Below, in pieces: positions 11,264-22,619 of a DNA stretch of 64,000 nt. This DNA is from Thinopyrum elongatum (lineage: Eukaryota > Streptophyta > Magnoliopsida > Poales > Poaceae). Position 1 is the stretch's first letter; every line of letters starts with the position of its first letter. The DNA lies in assembly GCA_011799875.1 (NCBI GenBank), contig CM022303.1, forward strand, positions 296,062,362-296,126,361, given 5' to 3'. Made by a program: the position numbers and the translations under genes. Below the pieces are notes generated by a model that had not been told where the DNA came from, did no database searches, and saw only the letters and a program-made list of their open reading frames with translations.

Positions 11264-12324
11264 TTACTCACTCTCTGTTTCATCCACTTCCCGCTGCGCC
11301 ACCAAGGCTACACTAACCACTTGATTGGTTTCTGCCAAGTATAACAGCAACGGCTCTTGCGGTTTGGGAGCAACCAAGGTGGGCACAGAAGATAGATATG
11401 CCTTTAACTCTTGCAAAGCAGCATCTGCTTCTGGTGTCCACTTCATGGGCCCTGCTTTCTTCAAGATTTTGAAGAATGGCAAGGCGCGCTCGGCAGACTT
11501 GGAAATGAATCTGCTTAGCGCGGCAACGCACCCTGTCAGACGCCTTACATCTTTGACCGTCTTCGGTGCTTGGATCTGTTCGATGGCTTAGATCTTATCG
11601 GGGTTGGCTTCGATCCCCCGATGGGATACAAAGTACCCGAGTAGCTTGCCGGAGGGAACACCAAATACACACTTCTCCGGGTTGAGCTTCAAGTTGATCT
11701 TGCCAAATTGGCAAATGTCTCCTCCAAATACTGGATAAGGGTTGATCTGTCCTTCGTTTTGACCATAATATCATGCATATAAGCCTCAATGTTTCTATGC
11801 AGCTGTGGCCCAAAACCAATCTGGACTGCCCTTGCAAAAGTAGACCCGGCACTCTTTAATCCGAAAGGCATGCGGATAAAACAATATGTACCACACGGGG
11901 TGATGAACGAGGTCTTCTCTTCGTCTTCCTTGGACATGAAGATTTGATGATACCCAGAATATGGATCCAAAAAGGAGAGAAAATCGCAGCCTGAAGTGAA
12001 GTCCATGATCTGGTCGATGCGTGGCAAGGGAAATGGGTCTTTCGGGCAAGCCTTGTTGAGATATGTGAAGTCTATGCAAAGTCTCCATTTCCCATTGGCC
12101 TTCCGGACAACCACTGGATTTGCAAACTACGTTGGATGCAGCACTCCTCTGACCAAACCAGCTGCCTCAAGTTTCTTGATCTCCTCTGTAATGAACTGCT
12201 TCCTCTGCAAGGCCTGCTTCCGGACTTTCTGCTTGACAGGTCGGGCATGTGGGCAGACAACAAGGTGGTGCTTGATTACCTCCCTGGGAACACCGGGGAT
12301 ATCAGATGGTTGCCAGGTAAACAC
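11264..12324 (-). pseudogene. Element B reverse transcriptase, catalytic motif lost
   Basis: Begins FTWQPSDIPGVPREV. A stop at 12,127-12,129 replaces the Trp codon seen in element A (HPTW). Palm residues FLDPYSGYHQIFM (Pro where A has Ala) and MPFGLKSAGSTFARA are visible. The catalytic box reads YMHD near 11,773 instead of YMDD, so one metal-binding Asp is gone. Further frame breaks lie near 11,590-11,700, and the thumb follows at 11,264-11,531. This copy is clearly not functional. Confidence 0.88.
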
Positions 12325-13083
12325 ATCGATATTCGCCCGCAGGAAGGCAACAAGCGCGCTTTCCTATTTGTCATCGAGGGTGGCGCTGATGGTGAAAGTA
12401 CCATCAACGCCAGCCAGCCCTGCCGGGACCATCTTCACTCTCCGGCAAGTCATCAACAGGCACAGCGCTCTCCGAAGAGGCATGCTTCCCAAATTCCTTG
12501 CCGGAGCCCTTACTATCCTTCTTCTTCCCTCTGTTCACCTTGGCGGGAACTGCCGCTACCGCTGCCTCTTGTCCACACAAATGATTGCGTCTTTCTCATT
12601 TGATGGGACAGAAATGACTCCAACTGGCCCTGGCATCTTCAAGATGTTGTAGGCATAGCGGGATGCCGCCATGAACTTAACCAGGGCTGGGCATCCAAGG
12701 ATTCCATTGTACGGCAAGGGGAGGTCAACCACATCAAACACAATCTTTTCAGTCCGGTAGTTCAGCTCCCCCCCAAACGTCACATGCAACGTGATCTTTC
12801 CCTTAGGATGACTCCTGCAGGGATTAACTCCTTGAAACATGCCGGTGACTTTTAACTCATCCTCTGCTATCTGAAGCTTGCTGATAACCTTTGGGGAAAT
12901 CAAATTCAACCTGGCCCCGCCGTCCACCAACATCTTCGTGACCTTGAGGTTGCGGATTGTTGGGGAGACCAACAACGGCAAACATCCTACCGCGGTGGTG
13001 CGGTCAGGACGATCCTCTTCTTCAAAAATGATGGGCGTGCGTGACCATCTGAGTGGTTCCCGGGCCCCTGGCGCTGGTTCCAC
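12325..13083 (-). pseudogene. Element B aspartic protease
   Basis: The open frame 12,556-13,083 contains MLVDGGARLNLIS (Asp-Gly-Gly active site), TFGGELNYRTEKIVFDVVDLP and the tail MPGPVGVISVPSNEKDAI, as in element A. The spacer to RT (12,325-12,555) is shorter than in A and out of frame, because the Lys/Ala-rich section present in A is partly deleted. Confidence 0.82.
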
Positions 13084-14713
13084 GGCATTAACCTCACGCG
13101 CCCACTGCTTGAGTTGGTGGTGAGAGGCGTGTAGGGACGCACCCCCGTCAATGCACAGGGCGTCAGTGGCCTTCTGGAACTCCTGCTCACTGGTTTCTCC
13201 TCATCCCCTTCATCACTCTCATCACCGCAGGCTTCCTTCTCTCGATCCCTGGCGGGTTTTCCTTTGTTCCGAAGAGGTCTGCCGGGGCGATTTACTTCAC
13301 CGCCACGACCCTTACCGCCAGCAACTTTCTGTCCCTTTTCCCTGTCACGCTTCTCATATTCTGCTTTCTGTCTCTTGACAAGCTGCTCAACCTGATAACA
13401 CTCTTGAAGGTCGTGGCCCTTGGTCCGATGGATCTTGCAGTACGGTCCATCACCTTTCCCGGCCTTTTCGGCGGCCGCGGCCTCCCATCAGCCAGAGCAC
13501 ACGACAGCTTCCTTGCCGGGGGTTTCGGCCTTTTCCTTCTTGCCGGTACTCGGGATACCTGACCCTTCAACAGACATTACCGTCTTATCCTTGCGCTTCT
13601 TATTGCGCTTCTTGCTCTTCTTCTGACTGGTGGACTCATCATCATCCTTTGAATCAACATTAATGCAATCCTCCTCTCCAGGCAGTTTTCTTCCCTCCTC
13701 CATCCGAGCACACTTATCCACCAAGGTGTAAAGTTCCTTCATAGTCTTGGGCAACCGTACATTCATCTTGGAACGAATCTTCCGTTTGCGCACATTGGAC
13801 TGGAAGGCGGCTATCACAGCTGCTGGATGGATATTTGGGATGTTTCTATGGACTCTGCTAAATCTCTGCAAATACTTCTGGAGAGTCTCTCCCTCTTTCT
13901 GCTGAAGAAGCTGCAGATCGCTGGGCCAACCTGGTTCTTGATGGCTGTCAGTGAAGGCGCCAATGAACTCATGGCACAAATCAGCCCATGATGAAATGGA
14001 GTTCTCTGGCAGGTGCATCAGCCAAGACCTCACATTCGACTTGAGAGCCAAAGGGAAGTAGTTGGCGAATACCTTCTCATCTCTTCCCCCGGCAGCTTGA
14101 ATAGCGATGGTGTAGATGCTTAGAAACTCTGCCGGGTTCAGCCTCCCATCGTACTTCTCGGGTATCTTTGGCTTGAACATGCGGACGGACGGCCAACAGA
14201 CTTGCCGCAGCTCACGAGTAAAGGCAGGGCACCCAACCTCGAAAGGTACGTACCCGCCAGTATCGAGTGCAGGCTCGTCGATGTAGGGATCGTCACACCC
14301 ATTGGCCCGGCGGTGGGCGTCGTGGCGTTGCTCAACGACAACGCGCGTGCCTCCCCTCCGCCTGTCCTCCGGGGCAAGCTGCCGGCCTGGACGCGCTCGA
14401 GGGTCAGAAGAGGCCGTTGAGACGCCATCAGGCTCTTGATTCCGCTGCGCCTGCGCTAGCTGCCGTGGCGGGGATTGTACTGTGGGGGTGGCCCCTTCCA
14501 TGCGACCAGCAGCACGGGCCGTTGTCGTCGCTTGGGGAGGCCGCGGTGGGCCAGCTCGCTGCAAGCCCCCATCCTCGGCGAAGCCGAGCAGGCTCTGGAT
14601 GGTGGCACGCCATTCATCCATCTGCTCGGCCGCTGGCGGAAACCTCAGCAGCAGTTGAGCCCGCGCCATGGCCTCCGTAGCAGTACTTGCTTTGGGCGAT
14701 GATGACGCAGATC
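13084..14713 (-). pseudogene. Element B gag, main part
   Basis: The frame 13,488-14,669 (about 393 codons) contains the retrotransposon capsid region: PEKYDGRLNPAEFLSIYTIA, WLMHLPENSISSWADLCHEF, and GETLQKYLQRFSRVHRNIP. A strongly basic Lys-rich patch (KKSKKRNKKRKDK) follows. A stop at 13,488 separates the zinc-binding-like stretch (YCKIHRTKGHDLQEC) at about 13,380-13,460, which is in another frame. Gag packages the RNA into virus-like particles in the cytoplasm. The N-terminal part lies beyond element C at 22,012-22,519. Confidence 0.85.
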
Positions 14714-14718
14714 GCGCC

Positions 14719-15621
14719 TGTCGGATTTCGGGTTCCGCAAACCCTTGAGAGGTTCGAACTCTGGGGTGCGTGCGAAGAACTCGTCCTCCCCAGTCTGCCT
14801 ACTCCCTAATCTCACAGCCTAGCTCGATGAACTGTAAGGAAAAGAGACACAGCAGTTTACCCAGGTTCGGGCCACCTTGCGGTGTAAAACCCTACTCCTA
14901 CTTTGTGGTGGATTGGCCTCGAGGGGCTGAGGATGAACTAGTACAGTGGCGAACATCCTCAGGAGGAGAGGTGTTCTTGTGCTCGAGTGAGCTGGTGGGA
15001 GCGAGGGTGATCTGAATGATCCGTCCGGGGGTCCGATCCCTCTCTACGGTGGTGGCTAAGTCCTATTTATAGTGGCCTTGGTCCTCTTCCCAAATGAAAG
15101 GCGGGAAGGGATCCCACAACGGCCAAATTCAAAGGGAGACAACTAGTACATGCTATCCTGACAAAAGTAGTCTTCGCCTGCGAAAGCCTCTGGTTGTGAC
15201 GCCGTGGTGGGCTCAGTGATGATCTCCGTCCTGCCGTCCTGGCGGTCTTGGTCTTGTTGCACGGGAATGGAAACCTTTGGCTGATTCCTCGGGACTCCAC
15301 GCCTGTGCTTGCCTCTTTAGCACCAAAGAGGAAACTGGTACACTGCGCCCACTGGCGCCCGCCTGGCCTTGGTCGTCATGGCTTGCGTCACCCGAACCTC
15401 ATGAGATGAGGGGTTGCATAGAGATCTCCGCTCCTCGGGAGCCAGCCTGAGGAGGCCGCTCCTCGTGGAGGTCTTGGTGTCATCCGCCTCGCGAGGCTTG
15501 GCCCCTCGCGAGGGTCTTGAGTTGTTGTTGCTGAAGCTGGGCCGTGCCAGGCTATCGATGGAGCCACGCCGTGGGCCGCAGGCAGGCAAGTCTGGGTACC
15601 CCCATTCCCAGAACACCGACA
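14719..15621 (-). repeat. LTR Y-a: 3' LTR of element C
   Basis: Starts TGTCGGATTTCGGG and ends CAGAACACCGACA. A minus-strand TATA box TATAAATAGG lies at 15,062-15,071. It pairs with Y-b. Confidence 0.93.
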
Positions 15622-15637
15622 GTAGCCCCCGGGCCCA
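15622..15637 (-). other. Polypurine tract of element C
   Basis: On the minus strand TTGGGCCCGGGGGCTAC abuts the 3' LTR, at the expected position for plus-strand priming. Confidence 0.65.
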
Positions 15638-15865
15638 AGGCGCGCTCGAACTTGTCTTCGAAGCGAAGCCAAGGGGAAAGTGCGGAGCACCGCGGGCCCT
15701 AACCGCCTGCGGCCTTGGTCGACGCGTGGCGATTGATGGGACGTGGGCGTCTCCGCTTCCCCATGCCGCGTCAGCAACCGTTCAACTTGATGAGACTCTG
15801 CTGCATGCAGAGAAAAACCATCATTGCGCGGGATCGTGGAGGCCGGCGGTTGGCCTCCCTCCGGC

Positions 15866-15873
15866 TATAAATG
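15866..15873 (+). promoter_or_regulatory. TATA box of antisense ORF in element C
   Basis: TATAAATG on the plus strand about 100 bp before the ATG at 15,967, followed by a pyrimidine-rich leader. It points opposite to gag-pol. Confidence 0.6.
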
Positions 15874-15966
15874 AGGGGAGGGGCAGAGCTCCCCTCACTC
15901 GTGTCCATCTTCTCGCTACCCGCTCCTTCTTCTTCTTCTTTGTCTCGCCGTCTTGCAGCAGCATCC

Positions 15967-16782
15967 ATGGCGCCGATCAGGAGATTCTCTTCAGCAGAGA
16001 AGGGAAAAACCCCTCGTGAGGAGCCGGGGCCACTTGCGCCGAAGAAGAGGCTTGGCCGCCCTTACGACGCCGGCGAAAGGCAAGAGGTGACGCGGCCTTG
16101 GTACGAGAGGCCTCCGCCTGGCTTCCCGCTTCCTATGTACGCCTGCGCGCAGGGCTCCGGACAGGGCGGTAATGCCCAGCGCCGCGCGGGCCGGGGTCTC
16201 GGCGGACTGACCGAGGCTGCGCAGCCAGCAGGCCAGTGAACCGATGGCAAGGGGACCTCGCGCGAGTTCGTGATGTGGGCGGCAATGCTGCCGCGCACGT
16301 CGATCCGGCTCCTGAGGTTCTTCGCCAAGGAGATGCCGCCGAGGGGGCCACTTGAGCTGTGGCTACAACACGCCGGGTGCTGCGGCCTAGCCACGGGGGC
16401 GGAGGTCGAGGTCGTCCCCCCGGGTAACATCTTCATGACCCGAGGATGGGGCGAGGTCGCCCGTGCCTGCCGTCCAGAGGGGACCCTCGACATCCACTTT
16501 GAGTACGATGGCGCCTCTATGTTGTTCTTCAAGGTCTTCGATGAGGAGGGCCGGCGTCTGGAGTGCTGCCCCGGGGGATGCCGTTCGTGTGGCGCGGCTG
16601 CGGACGTCGAGCCCGCCTCCAGCCTCGCCGGCAGCTCCTCCAGTAGCAGCGATGACTCCTGGGAATCCAGCGACTCTCTCGAGCCCAGCGATTCTCCGGA
16701 GTCCAGTGACGATAGCTACGTGCCGCCCAGCTCTCGCCGTGCCCGGAGCGCGGCACGGGCGTCGGCTCGGCGTCGTCGGTGA
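15967..16782 (+). pseudogene. Element C antisense ORF: B3-like DNA-binding protein with acidic tail, one internal stop
   Basis: A plus-strand frame of 272 codons, opposite to gag-pol, is broken by a single TGA at 16,237-16,239; everything before and after it is in the same frame. Residues 1-40 are basic (MAPIRRFSSAEKGK, APKKRLGRP). Roughly residues 98-200 resemble the plant B3 fold: REFVMWAAMLP, ELWLQHAG, then TRGWGEVARACRPEGTLDIH and FFKVFDEEGRR, matching the B3 pattern of GW..F...L..GD..F. The tail is Ser/Asp/Glu rich (SSSSSSDDSWESSDSLEP) and ends in a basic Arg/Ala run. B3 domains bind DNA in plant transcription factors. The matching ORF in element D has the same order. The B3 assignment is by eye. 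Confidence 0.62.
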
Positions 16783-17640
16783 TGCCCAGTAGCCGGGGTC
16801 CCTTGATGTTTCCTTCTTTTGTTTCCCTGCGTGGAATTGTGACAAACCTCGTGGGGGTATGTAAAAACTGTAATGCTTTTGCTCCAATGTTTATTATTCC
16901 TATTATGATGTTGCAGCCGCGCATCTTGCTTCGGCATGGTTCCCCCTTTTCGTTCTTGCGGTAGCTTAGTGCTCTACGCCGGCAGGTCCCAGTCCCCAGG
17001 TAGGCTTCAGCCATCGCTGGTATGCCAGGTCGCGATGCCGTGGTCAAGGCCAGGAGGTGAGTGGCCCGAGGTCCGGTAAGAGCTCCTAAGGCGCGATGCT
17101 CAAGAGGTCCCCTTTGGCGTGCAAGCAGCTCCCTGGAGGCCGAAAAGGGAAGTGGCATTGCTGGAGCGAGATTGCGAGAATCAAAATACTGGATGATGAG
17201 GTTCACTCTGATATGCATGGGTGACTTATCTTAGTAGGCCTGAAGTGATTACTTTGCGCAGCACCTGATTGTGCCTTGGCAGTGATGCTTCCAGGTAGGG
17301 CTCACGCCGAACTCCCCTTCTCCCCGCTCATCTAGGTGCTCTTTGTCCTCGGGTCCCGACCCTCGAGCGAGGCTCAGCCGCCGCTGGTATGCCAGGTCGC
17401 GATGCCGTTGTCAAGGCCAGGGGTGAGGGCTGGAGAGTCAGTAAGAGCTCCTGAGGCGCGATGCTCAGGAGCCCCCCCCCTTTAACGTGCAAGTGAATTG
17501 CGTGAAAAAGGGACGGCCGGCGGGGCCACCCGTGGCTAAACTCCATGGATTCCTGCGGGTTAGTCCAAGAGGAGAGTATAACTCATAATCGCGCTTGCTG
17601 TCCTGCCGCTGGTCTTTCCGCAAGAAGATGAAGGCACTGA
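16783..17640. repeat. Element C non-coding spacer with a two-copy direct repeat
   Basis: The block around GCTGGTATGCCAGGTCGCGA occurs at 17,016 and 17,383, a spacing of 367 bp. Similarity extends over about 130 bp (roughly 17,001-17,130 and 17,368-17,495), including AAGAGCTCCT and GGCGCGATGCTCA. No coding signal is seen in either orientation. Confidence 0.75.
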
Positions 17641-17649
17641 GGATCTGGT

Positions 17650-18550
17650 GAGGTGACGTGCACGGGGCAGGCCGCGAGCCAGAGCTCAATCTCTCAGATT
17701 TGTCAGCGTTGCAGGGACGAACCTAAGCACAAGCGTCGTGCCAGCATGTGTAGCCCCCGTTGCGGGATGAGCAAGAGGCTGGTCAGCAATGCGGGAGGCC
17801 GCGGAGGCGATAGAACACCAGGCAAGCAGGTGATAACATAAACCAACCCATACATATGGTAGAGCTAGTTCTGATAGATGCAAAACGATACATGCCGCAG
17901 GGACAAACCAACGTGGCTTGGGGATAATGCAGCCCGAGGGGCGCCCCCAACTGAACAAACCAGAAAATGTCACCTGGCACCGTTGCTGAAGAGATGTTGG
18001 AGTAGCTGAAGATGCGTGCCGCAGAAGTCGCTCCTCATGAGCCGCCCAGGCCCTGAACCTTGGGAGGCTCTGGGGTCCCGGGGGGCTCGCGAGGATCCAT
18101 CTCCTCCTCTGACAGGATCGCCTGGCTTCTGGCCTCATGAGCTGCCAGGACGCCCCGTATGTGGCGCTGGAATGTAGCAGCCACGCTCGACAAGCCCAAA
18201 GGCATGCGAACATAGCTGTGAGGGGGACCCTTGCACCGGCCAGCGCGGGACGGCCAGAAGCGCTCCTGAGATGCGGCCCTATTGAGCCCTGGGATGTTGA
18301 CGCAGACGCGCAGCTCGCTGTCCTCGCCAGGACAAGGAGCCATGCCAGGTGGTGGGCGATGGTCGCCTCGCATAGCTCTTGCCTCTTGAAGCTCCTCGAT
18401 TGCCTTGGTGATGAACTCCTGGTGGAAGCGCGCACTGAAGCACGCCTCCACATGGTGCCCGAGTGCCTCCCTTGTGACATTGGCCAGGTCAGAGGCCCTC
18501 CAGAGGAGAGCCTCCGAGCCCAGCCTGAGAGGAGCACTGGGCGCGCCTTC
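17650..18550 (-). pseudogene. Element C reverse transcriptase remnant
   Basis: The minus-strand frame 18,035-18,451 preserves scattered RT pieces: EACFSARFHQEFITKAIEEL (fingers), RVCVNIPGLNRAASQERFWP, and YVRMPLGLSSVAATFQRHI (palm). The pieces are closer together than in a full RT. The block with the YxDD catalytic motif, the thumb, RNase H and integrase is absent before the antisense-ORF region. This looks like internal deletion, so element C is non-autonomous. Confidence 0.75.
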
Positions 18551-19252
18551 CTATGCGAGAGAGGGAGGCGCCCCGTCTGTGGGCGCTGGGCCTGAGGTGG
18601 TGCCGCTGGACACCCCGCCCTCCTGAGGTCCTTGGCGGAGCAGCTGCTTCTTCTTCTTGGGGACAACCTCAGGAGGGTAGACGATGCCTTGATCGTCTGG
18701 GTTCTCGACCGCCGCAGCCTGGTAGGCGCGCTCGAGAGAGCACACCGCATCCTTCTCCTCGCAGGCGACCGTGATGATGCCGCAGCTCCCTGGCATCTTG
18801 AGGACATTGTAACCATGATGAGTCACCACCATGAACTTGGCTAGGGCCGGATACCGAAGGATGGTGTTGTATGGAAGGCGAATGTGGGAGACGTCGAAGT
18901 CGATGAGCTCAGTGCGGTAGTTGTCGCGCTTGCCGAAGGTGACAGGGAGGCGGATCTGCCCTATCGGGGTGGTGGAGCCATCGGTCACTCCTGAGAAAGG
19001 CTTGGTAGGCTACAGCTAGTCATAGGGCACCTGGAGTTGGTCGAATGTCTCGATGGAGAGAACGTTGAGCCCCGCACCGCCATCGATGAGAGTCTTGGTG
19101 ATGAGCACGTTGCTGATGGTAGGCGAGCAGAGCATCTGGAGAGCGCCGGCAATTGCCGCGCACTTGAGCTGATCAGATGAGCTGAAGCTGATGGTGCACT
19201 TGGACCACCTGAGCGGACGCGTTGCCTCGAGCTTGGGGAGGGCCGCGTTCAC
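18551..19252 (-). pseudogene. Element C aspartic protease region
   Basis: The upstream piece (19,016-19,252) has TLIDGGAGLNVLS with an intact Asp-Gly-Gly active site. The downstream piece (18,551-18,988) has TFGKRDNYRTELIDFDVSHI and LKMPGSCGIITVACEEKDA, the same order as in the proteases of A and B. A stop at 19,016 and a short gap separate the two. Confidence 0.82.
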
Positions 19253-21031
19253 CTCACGGGCAAACTGCTTGAAGATGCGATGAGAGGCAGGGGCCTGAGC
19301 GCCGCCCAGGATGCAGGCGATGGCACGAGGCTCCTGGAAGCCCCCAGCCCCCTCGTCCTGGTGGTGGTCGTCATTCCTTCTTGGTGGTGCCGACAGCGGA
19401 GGAAGGCCAGCATTGCCCTGAGGACAGTCCTCACGAGGCTGGTCCCTCCAGGGGCCCTCGCGAGGCTGGCCCTGCCAGCGGTCCTCACGAGGCTAAATGC
19501 GCCATTCTTGGCGGGGGTCGCGGCCGTCCCAGCATCCTCCACCTCGGCCTCCTTCGCGGCCATAGCCTCGGTCGCTGCGCTCGGGGCGTCGACCCAGGTG
19601 CCCGTCGCGGCTGGCCCTGAGCTCCTGGCAGTCGTTGGTGTTGTGGCTGTGCACGTTGTGGAAGATGCAAAACGGGCGGCTGCCCTTGGATGACTCTGGG
19701 TGGTCGCAGCCGCACTTCATCTCTGGTTCGGCCGCGAGCACGGCCGGTCCCTTGCGCTTCGCGTCCTTGGCTTTGGCCTTCTTGTCTTCTGGGTCAGCCC
19801 CTGGGAGCTCCAGGAGAGAGAGGCGACCTTCCTCAGCTCTCGCACACTTGGTTGCCATGTTGGACATCTCCAGAGCCGTGCACAGGTCCTCATGTGTGGA
19901 GAGCTCCTCCTTCATCTTGACGTGGCGGACGCCATCAGTGAACGCCGACATGATGGCCTCGTCCAACACCTTGGGGATCTTGAGGCGGACGCTGTTGAAG
20001 CGCTGGATGTACTTCTGCAAGGTCTCTCCTGGCTGCTGCTTGATGCACCACAGGTCACCCGCAGCCGGTGGACGGTCGTGAGTGCCCTGGAAGTTGGCGA
20101 CGAAATGCTCTCGCATTTTGTCCCAGGAGGAGATCGATCCCGCGGGCAGGTTCAGGAGCCACGAGTGCGCACCATCCTTGAGGGCCATGGGAAACTAGTT
20201 CACCATAACCTTCTCATTGCCGTTGGCTGCCTCGATGCTCAGCTCAAAGAGCTGCAAGAACTCGGCAGGGTCAGGGGTGCCATCGTAGCGCGAAGGCAGG
20301 TCGGGCTTGAACTTCCCCGGCCAGACGACGCTGCGTAGCTCCGGAATGAATGCGCGGCAACCCGCTGTGGTCACGGGAGCCCGTCGTGGAGGTGCAGCCT
20401 GGTCTTGGCGCTCGTGCGCCACCGCTGCAGGCAGCGCGCGGTCTTGACGTGGCAGTGCTGGGAGTGCACGAGCATCTTCTTGCGGCCGCTGCACCACCTG
20501 CCAGCTTTCCTCTTCATGCGCGGGTGCCCTACGCGGCGGGTCGCACCGCGGGGCCTCGCACTTTGGCCCGAGGGCGACGTCTTGACGGGGAGGTTGAGGA
20601 GGTGCTCCATGGGCTATGTCACCCGCAGCAGGCGGCGGGTGAGGCAGCGAGCGAGACGGTGTGGGAGAGTCCCGGGCGGCGCTGACAAGCTCGGCGTTGC
20701 GGTCTAGCCAGTCTTCGTAGAGGTCATCGACGGGGCGGTAGCGTAGGAGCTCGCGCACCATGAGCAACGCAACCTGCGCATTCGCCGGCCTGCGATGAGC
20801 ATGAGACGACGAACCAGCCGGAGTCAGTGACAGGGTGGCGGTGCGCCCATCCCGCCGCACAGAAGGGTGCAGCGACGAAGCTTGCTACTCATGCCCCGCG
20901 GGGCCAGTGGCGGCGTTCGCCACTGGAGACGGGGGACGGCGAGGGCAGCCGTCTCCCGCAGGCACTGTCTGAGCGACACGGGCGGCGAGGGCGGCCCGAC
21001 GCTCATCGCGAGCTCGACGAGCATCAGCCAT
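19253..21031 (-). pseudogene. Element C gag
   Basis: The probable start is the ATG at 21,029-21,031 (MADARRARDERRAALAARV); the frame is interrupted near 20,880 by a TAG. The capsid region includes SRYDGTPDPAEFLQLFELSI, then a TAG at 20,195-20,197 where Trp or a similar residue is expected. It continues with FPMALKDGAHSWLLNLPAGS and GETLQKYIQRFNSVRLKIP. A zinc-binding-like stretch CIFHNVHSHNTNDC lies near 19,640. A Gly/Arg-rich tail follows. Apart from the stops the sequence is well preserved. Confidence 0.85.
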
Positions 21032-21083
21032 GGAAGCGGTGGAGCGGTGGTGGATCGACCAGCGGGGGAGAGGCTCCGACGCA

Positions 21084-21101
21084 CCCCTACCTGGTGCGCC
21101 A
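21084..21101 (-). other. Primer-binding site of element C
   Basis: TGGCGCACCAGGTAGGGG on the minus strand, two bases from the 5' LTR. B and A have close variants. TGG matches the CCA end of a tRNA; which tRNA was not checked. Confidence 0.8.
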
Positions 21102-21103
21102 AA

Positions 21104-22006
21104 TGTCGGATTTCGGGTTTCGCAAACCCTTGAGAGGTTCGAACTCTGGGGTGCGTGCGAAGAACTCGTCCTCCCCAGTCTGCCTACTCACTAATCTCAC
21201 AGCCTAGCTCGACGAACTGTAAGGAAAAGAGACACCGCAGTTTACCCAGGTTCGGGCCACCTTGCGGTGTAAAACCCTACTCCTGCTTTGTGGTGGATTG
21301 GCCTCGAGGGGCTGAGGATGAACTTGTACAGTGGCGAACAGCCTCAGGAGGAGAGGTGTTCTTGTGCTCGAGTGAGCTAGTGGGGGCGAGGGTGATCTGA
21401 ATGATCCGTCCGAGGGTCCGATCCCTCTCTACGGTGGTGGCTAAGTCCTATTTATATTGGCCTTGGTCCTCTTCCGAAATGATAGGCGGGAAGGGATCCC
21501 ACAACGGCCAAATTCGAAGGGAGACAACTAGTACATGCTATCCTGACAAAAGTAGTCTTCGCCTGCGAAAGCCTCTGGTTGTGACGCCGTGGTGGGCTCG
21601 GTGATGACCTCCGTCCTGCCGTCCTGGTGGTCTTGGTCTTGTTGCACGGGAATGGAAACCTTTGGCTGATTCCTCGGGACTCCGCGCCTGCGCTTGCCTC
21701 TTTAGCACCAAAGAGGAAACTGGTACACTACGCCCGCTGGCGCCCGCCTGGCCTTGGTCGTCAGGGCTTGCGTCACCCGAACCTCATGAGGTGAGGGTTT
21801 GCATAGAGATCTCCGCTCCTCAGGAGCCAGCCTGAGGAGGCCACTCCTCGTGGAGGTCTTGGTGTCGTCCGCCTCGCGAGGCTTTGCCCCTCGCGAGGGT
21901 CTTGAGTTGTTGTTGCTGAAGCTGGGCCATACCAGGCCGTCGATGGAGCCACGCCATGGGCCGTAGGCAAGCAAGTCTAGGTACCCCCATTCCCAGAAAG
22001 CCGACA
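21104..22006 (-). repeat. LTR Y-b: 5' LTR of element C
   Basis: 903 bp, nearly identical to Y-a. It has a minus-strand TATA box at 21,447-21,456 and is the promoter-side LTR for the element C transcript. Confidence 0.93.
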
Positions 22007-22011
22007 GCGCC

Positions 22012-22519
22012 GTCGCTCGGCTCCTGATGGGGCCAGCAGTGACCGTATCATGTCTTTGCTGTTGCGGGGTGGCCACCTGGATGGCATGGTGGCGCGGTGA
22101 TGGCGCTTGAGGGTCAGCAGCTCCACTAGGTGCAGCAGCCTAGTCGACTCGTCTCGGGGGAGGTGTACGCGCTGTGGCTGCCCCTGTGGTGGGGCGGCCG
22201 GAGGGCGGCGATTCGCCCCGGACCAAGCGCCATCACTGCAGCTGTGCCAATCGGCGAGGGGAAGGAGTGTGGATGGAGTAGCCCCTTCACCCGTACCTCG
22301 CGGAGCGTGGCCATCGGGGTGTTGCTGATGTTGCTCTCCTCTGGCGTCTCCTGCTCCTTCTTCGACCGCAGGGGAAGTGGTGACAGTGCCACCTGCCCCG
22401 ACCACAGCCCCAGCGGCGTCCACACTCTCGTGCGCCTCCACAACATTGGTGGCTGCGGGCGGCGGCGCCTTCGAGGTGGATGGGTGAGCAGCAGCACCGG
22501 GCTTCTTCTTGGGCACCAT
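22012..22519 (-). pseudogene. Element B gag N-terminus
   Basis: Begins at the ATG at 22,517-22,519 with MVPKKKPGAAAHPSTSKAPP, matching MAPKKKSGAAARPSTS in element A (ATG at 25,444-25,446), which supports this start. Ala/Pro/Gly-rich, low-complexity sequence follows. The frame is broken before the element C insertion. It continues across C at 14,713. Confidence 0.75.
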
Positions 22520-22596
22520 TGCTGATGGCCCCATCGAAGATGAAGATGGTGATGAAGATGACGCGCTGCACATGCTTTCAGGGTCGGGCAAGCGAC

Positions 22597-22615
22597 CCCC
22601 CTACCTGGCACGCCA
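22597..22615 (-). other. Primer-binding site of element B
   Basis: TGGCGTGCCAGGTAGGGGG on the minus strand, four bases from LTR X-b. Confidence 0.8.
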
Positions 22616-22619
22616 AAGA

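Larger units (their letters stand above)
14719..22006 (-). mobile_element. Element C: Ty3/gypsy (Tat-like) element with truncated pol
   Basis: Two LTRs of identical length (903 bp; Y-a 14,719-15,621 and Y-b 21,104-22,006) bound the element, with TGTCGG...CCGACA ends and target-site duplication GCGCC (14,714-14,718 and 22,007-22,011). It lies inside the gag of element B. On the minus strand it has gag, protease and a partial RT. RNase H and integrase are missing, so it could only move with enzymes from another element. An antisense ORF region with a B3-like domain occupies the 3' part. The LTRs look closer to each other than those of B, which fits its later insertion. Confidence 0.94.
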
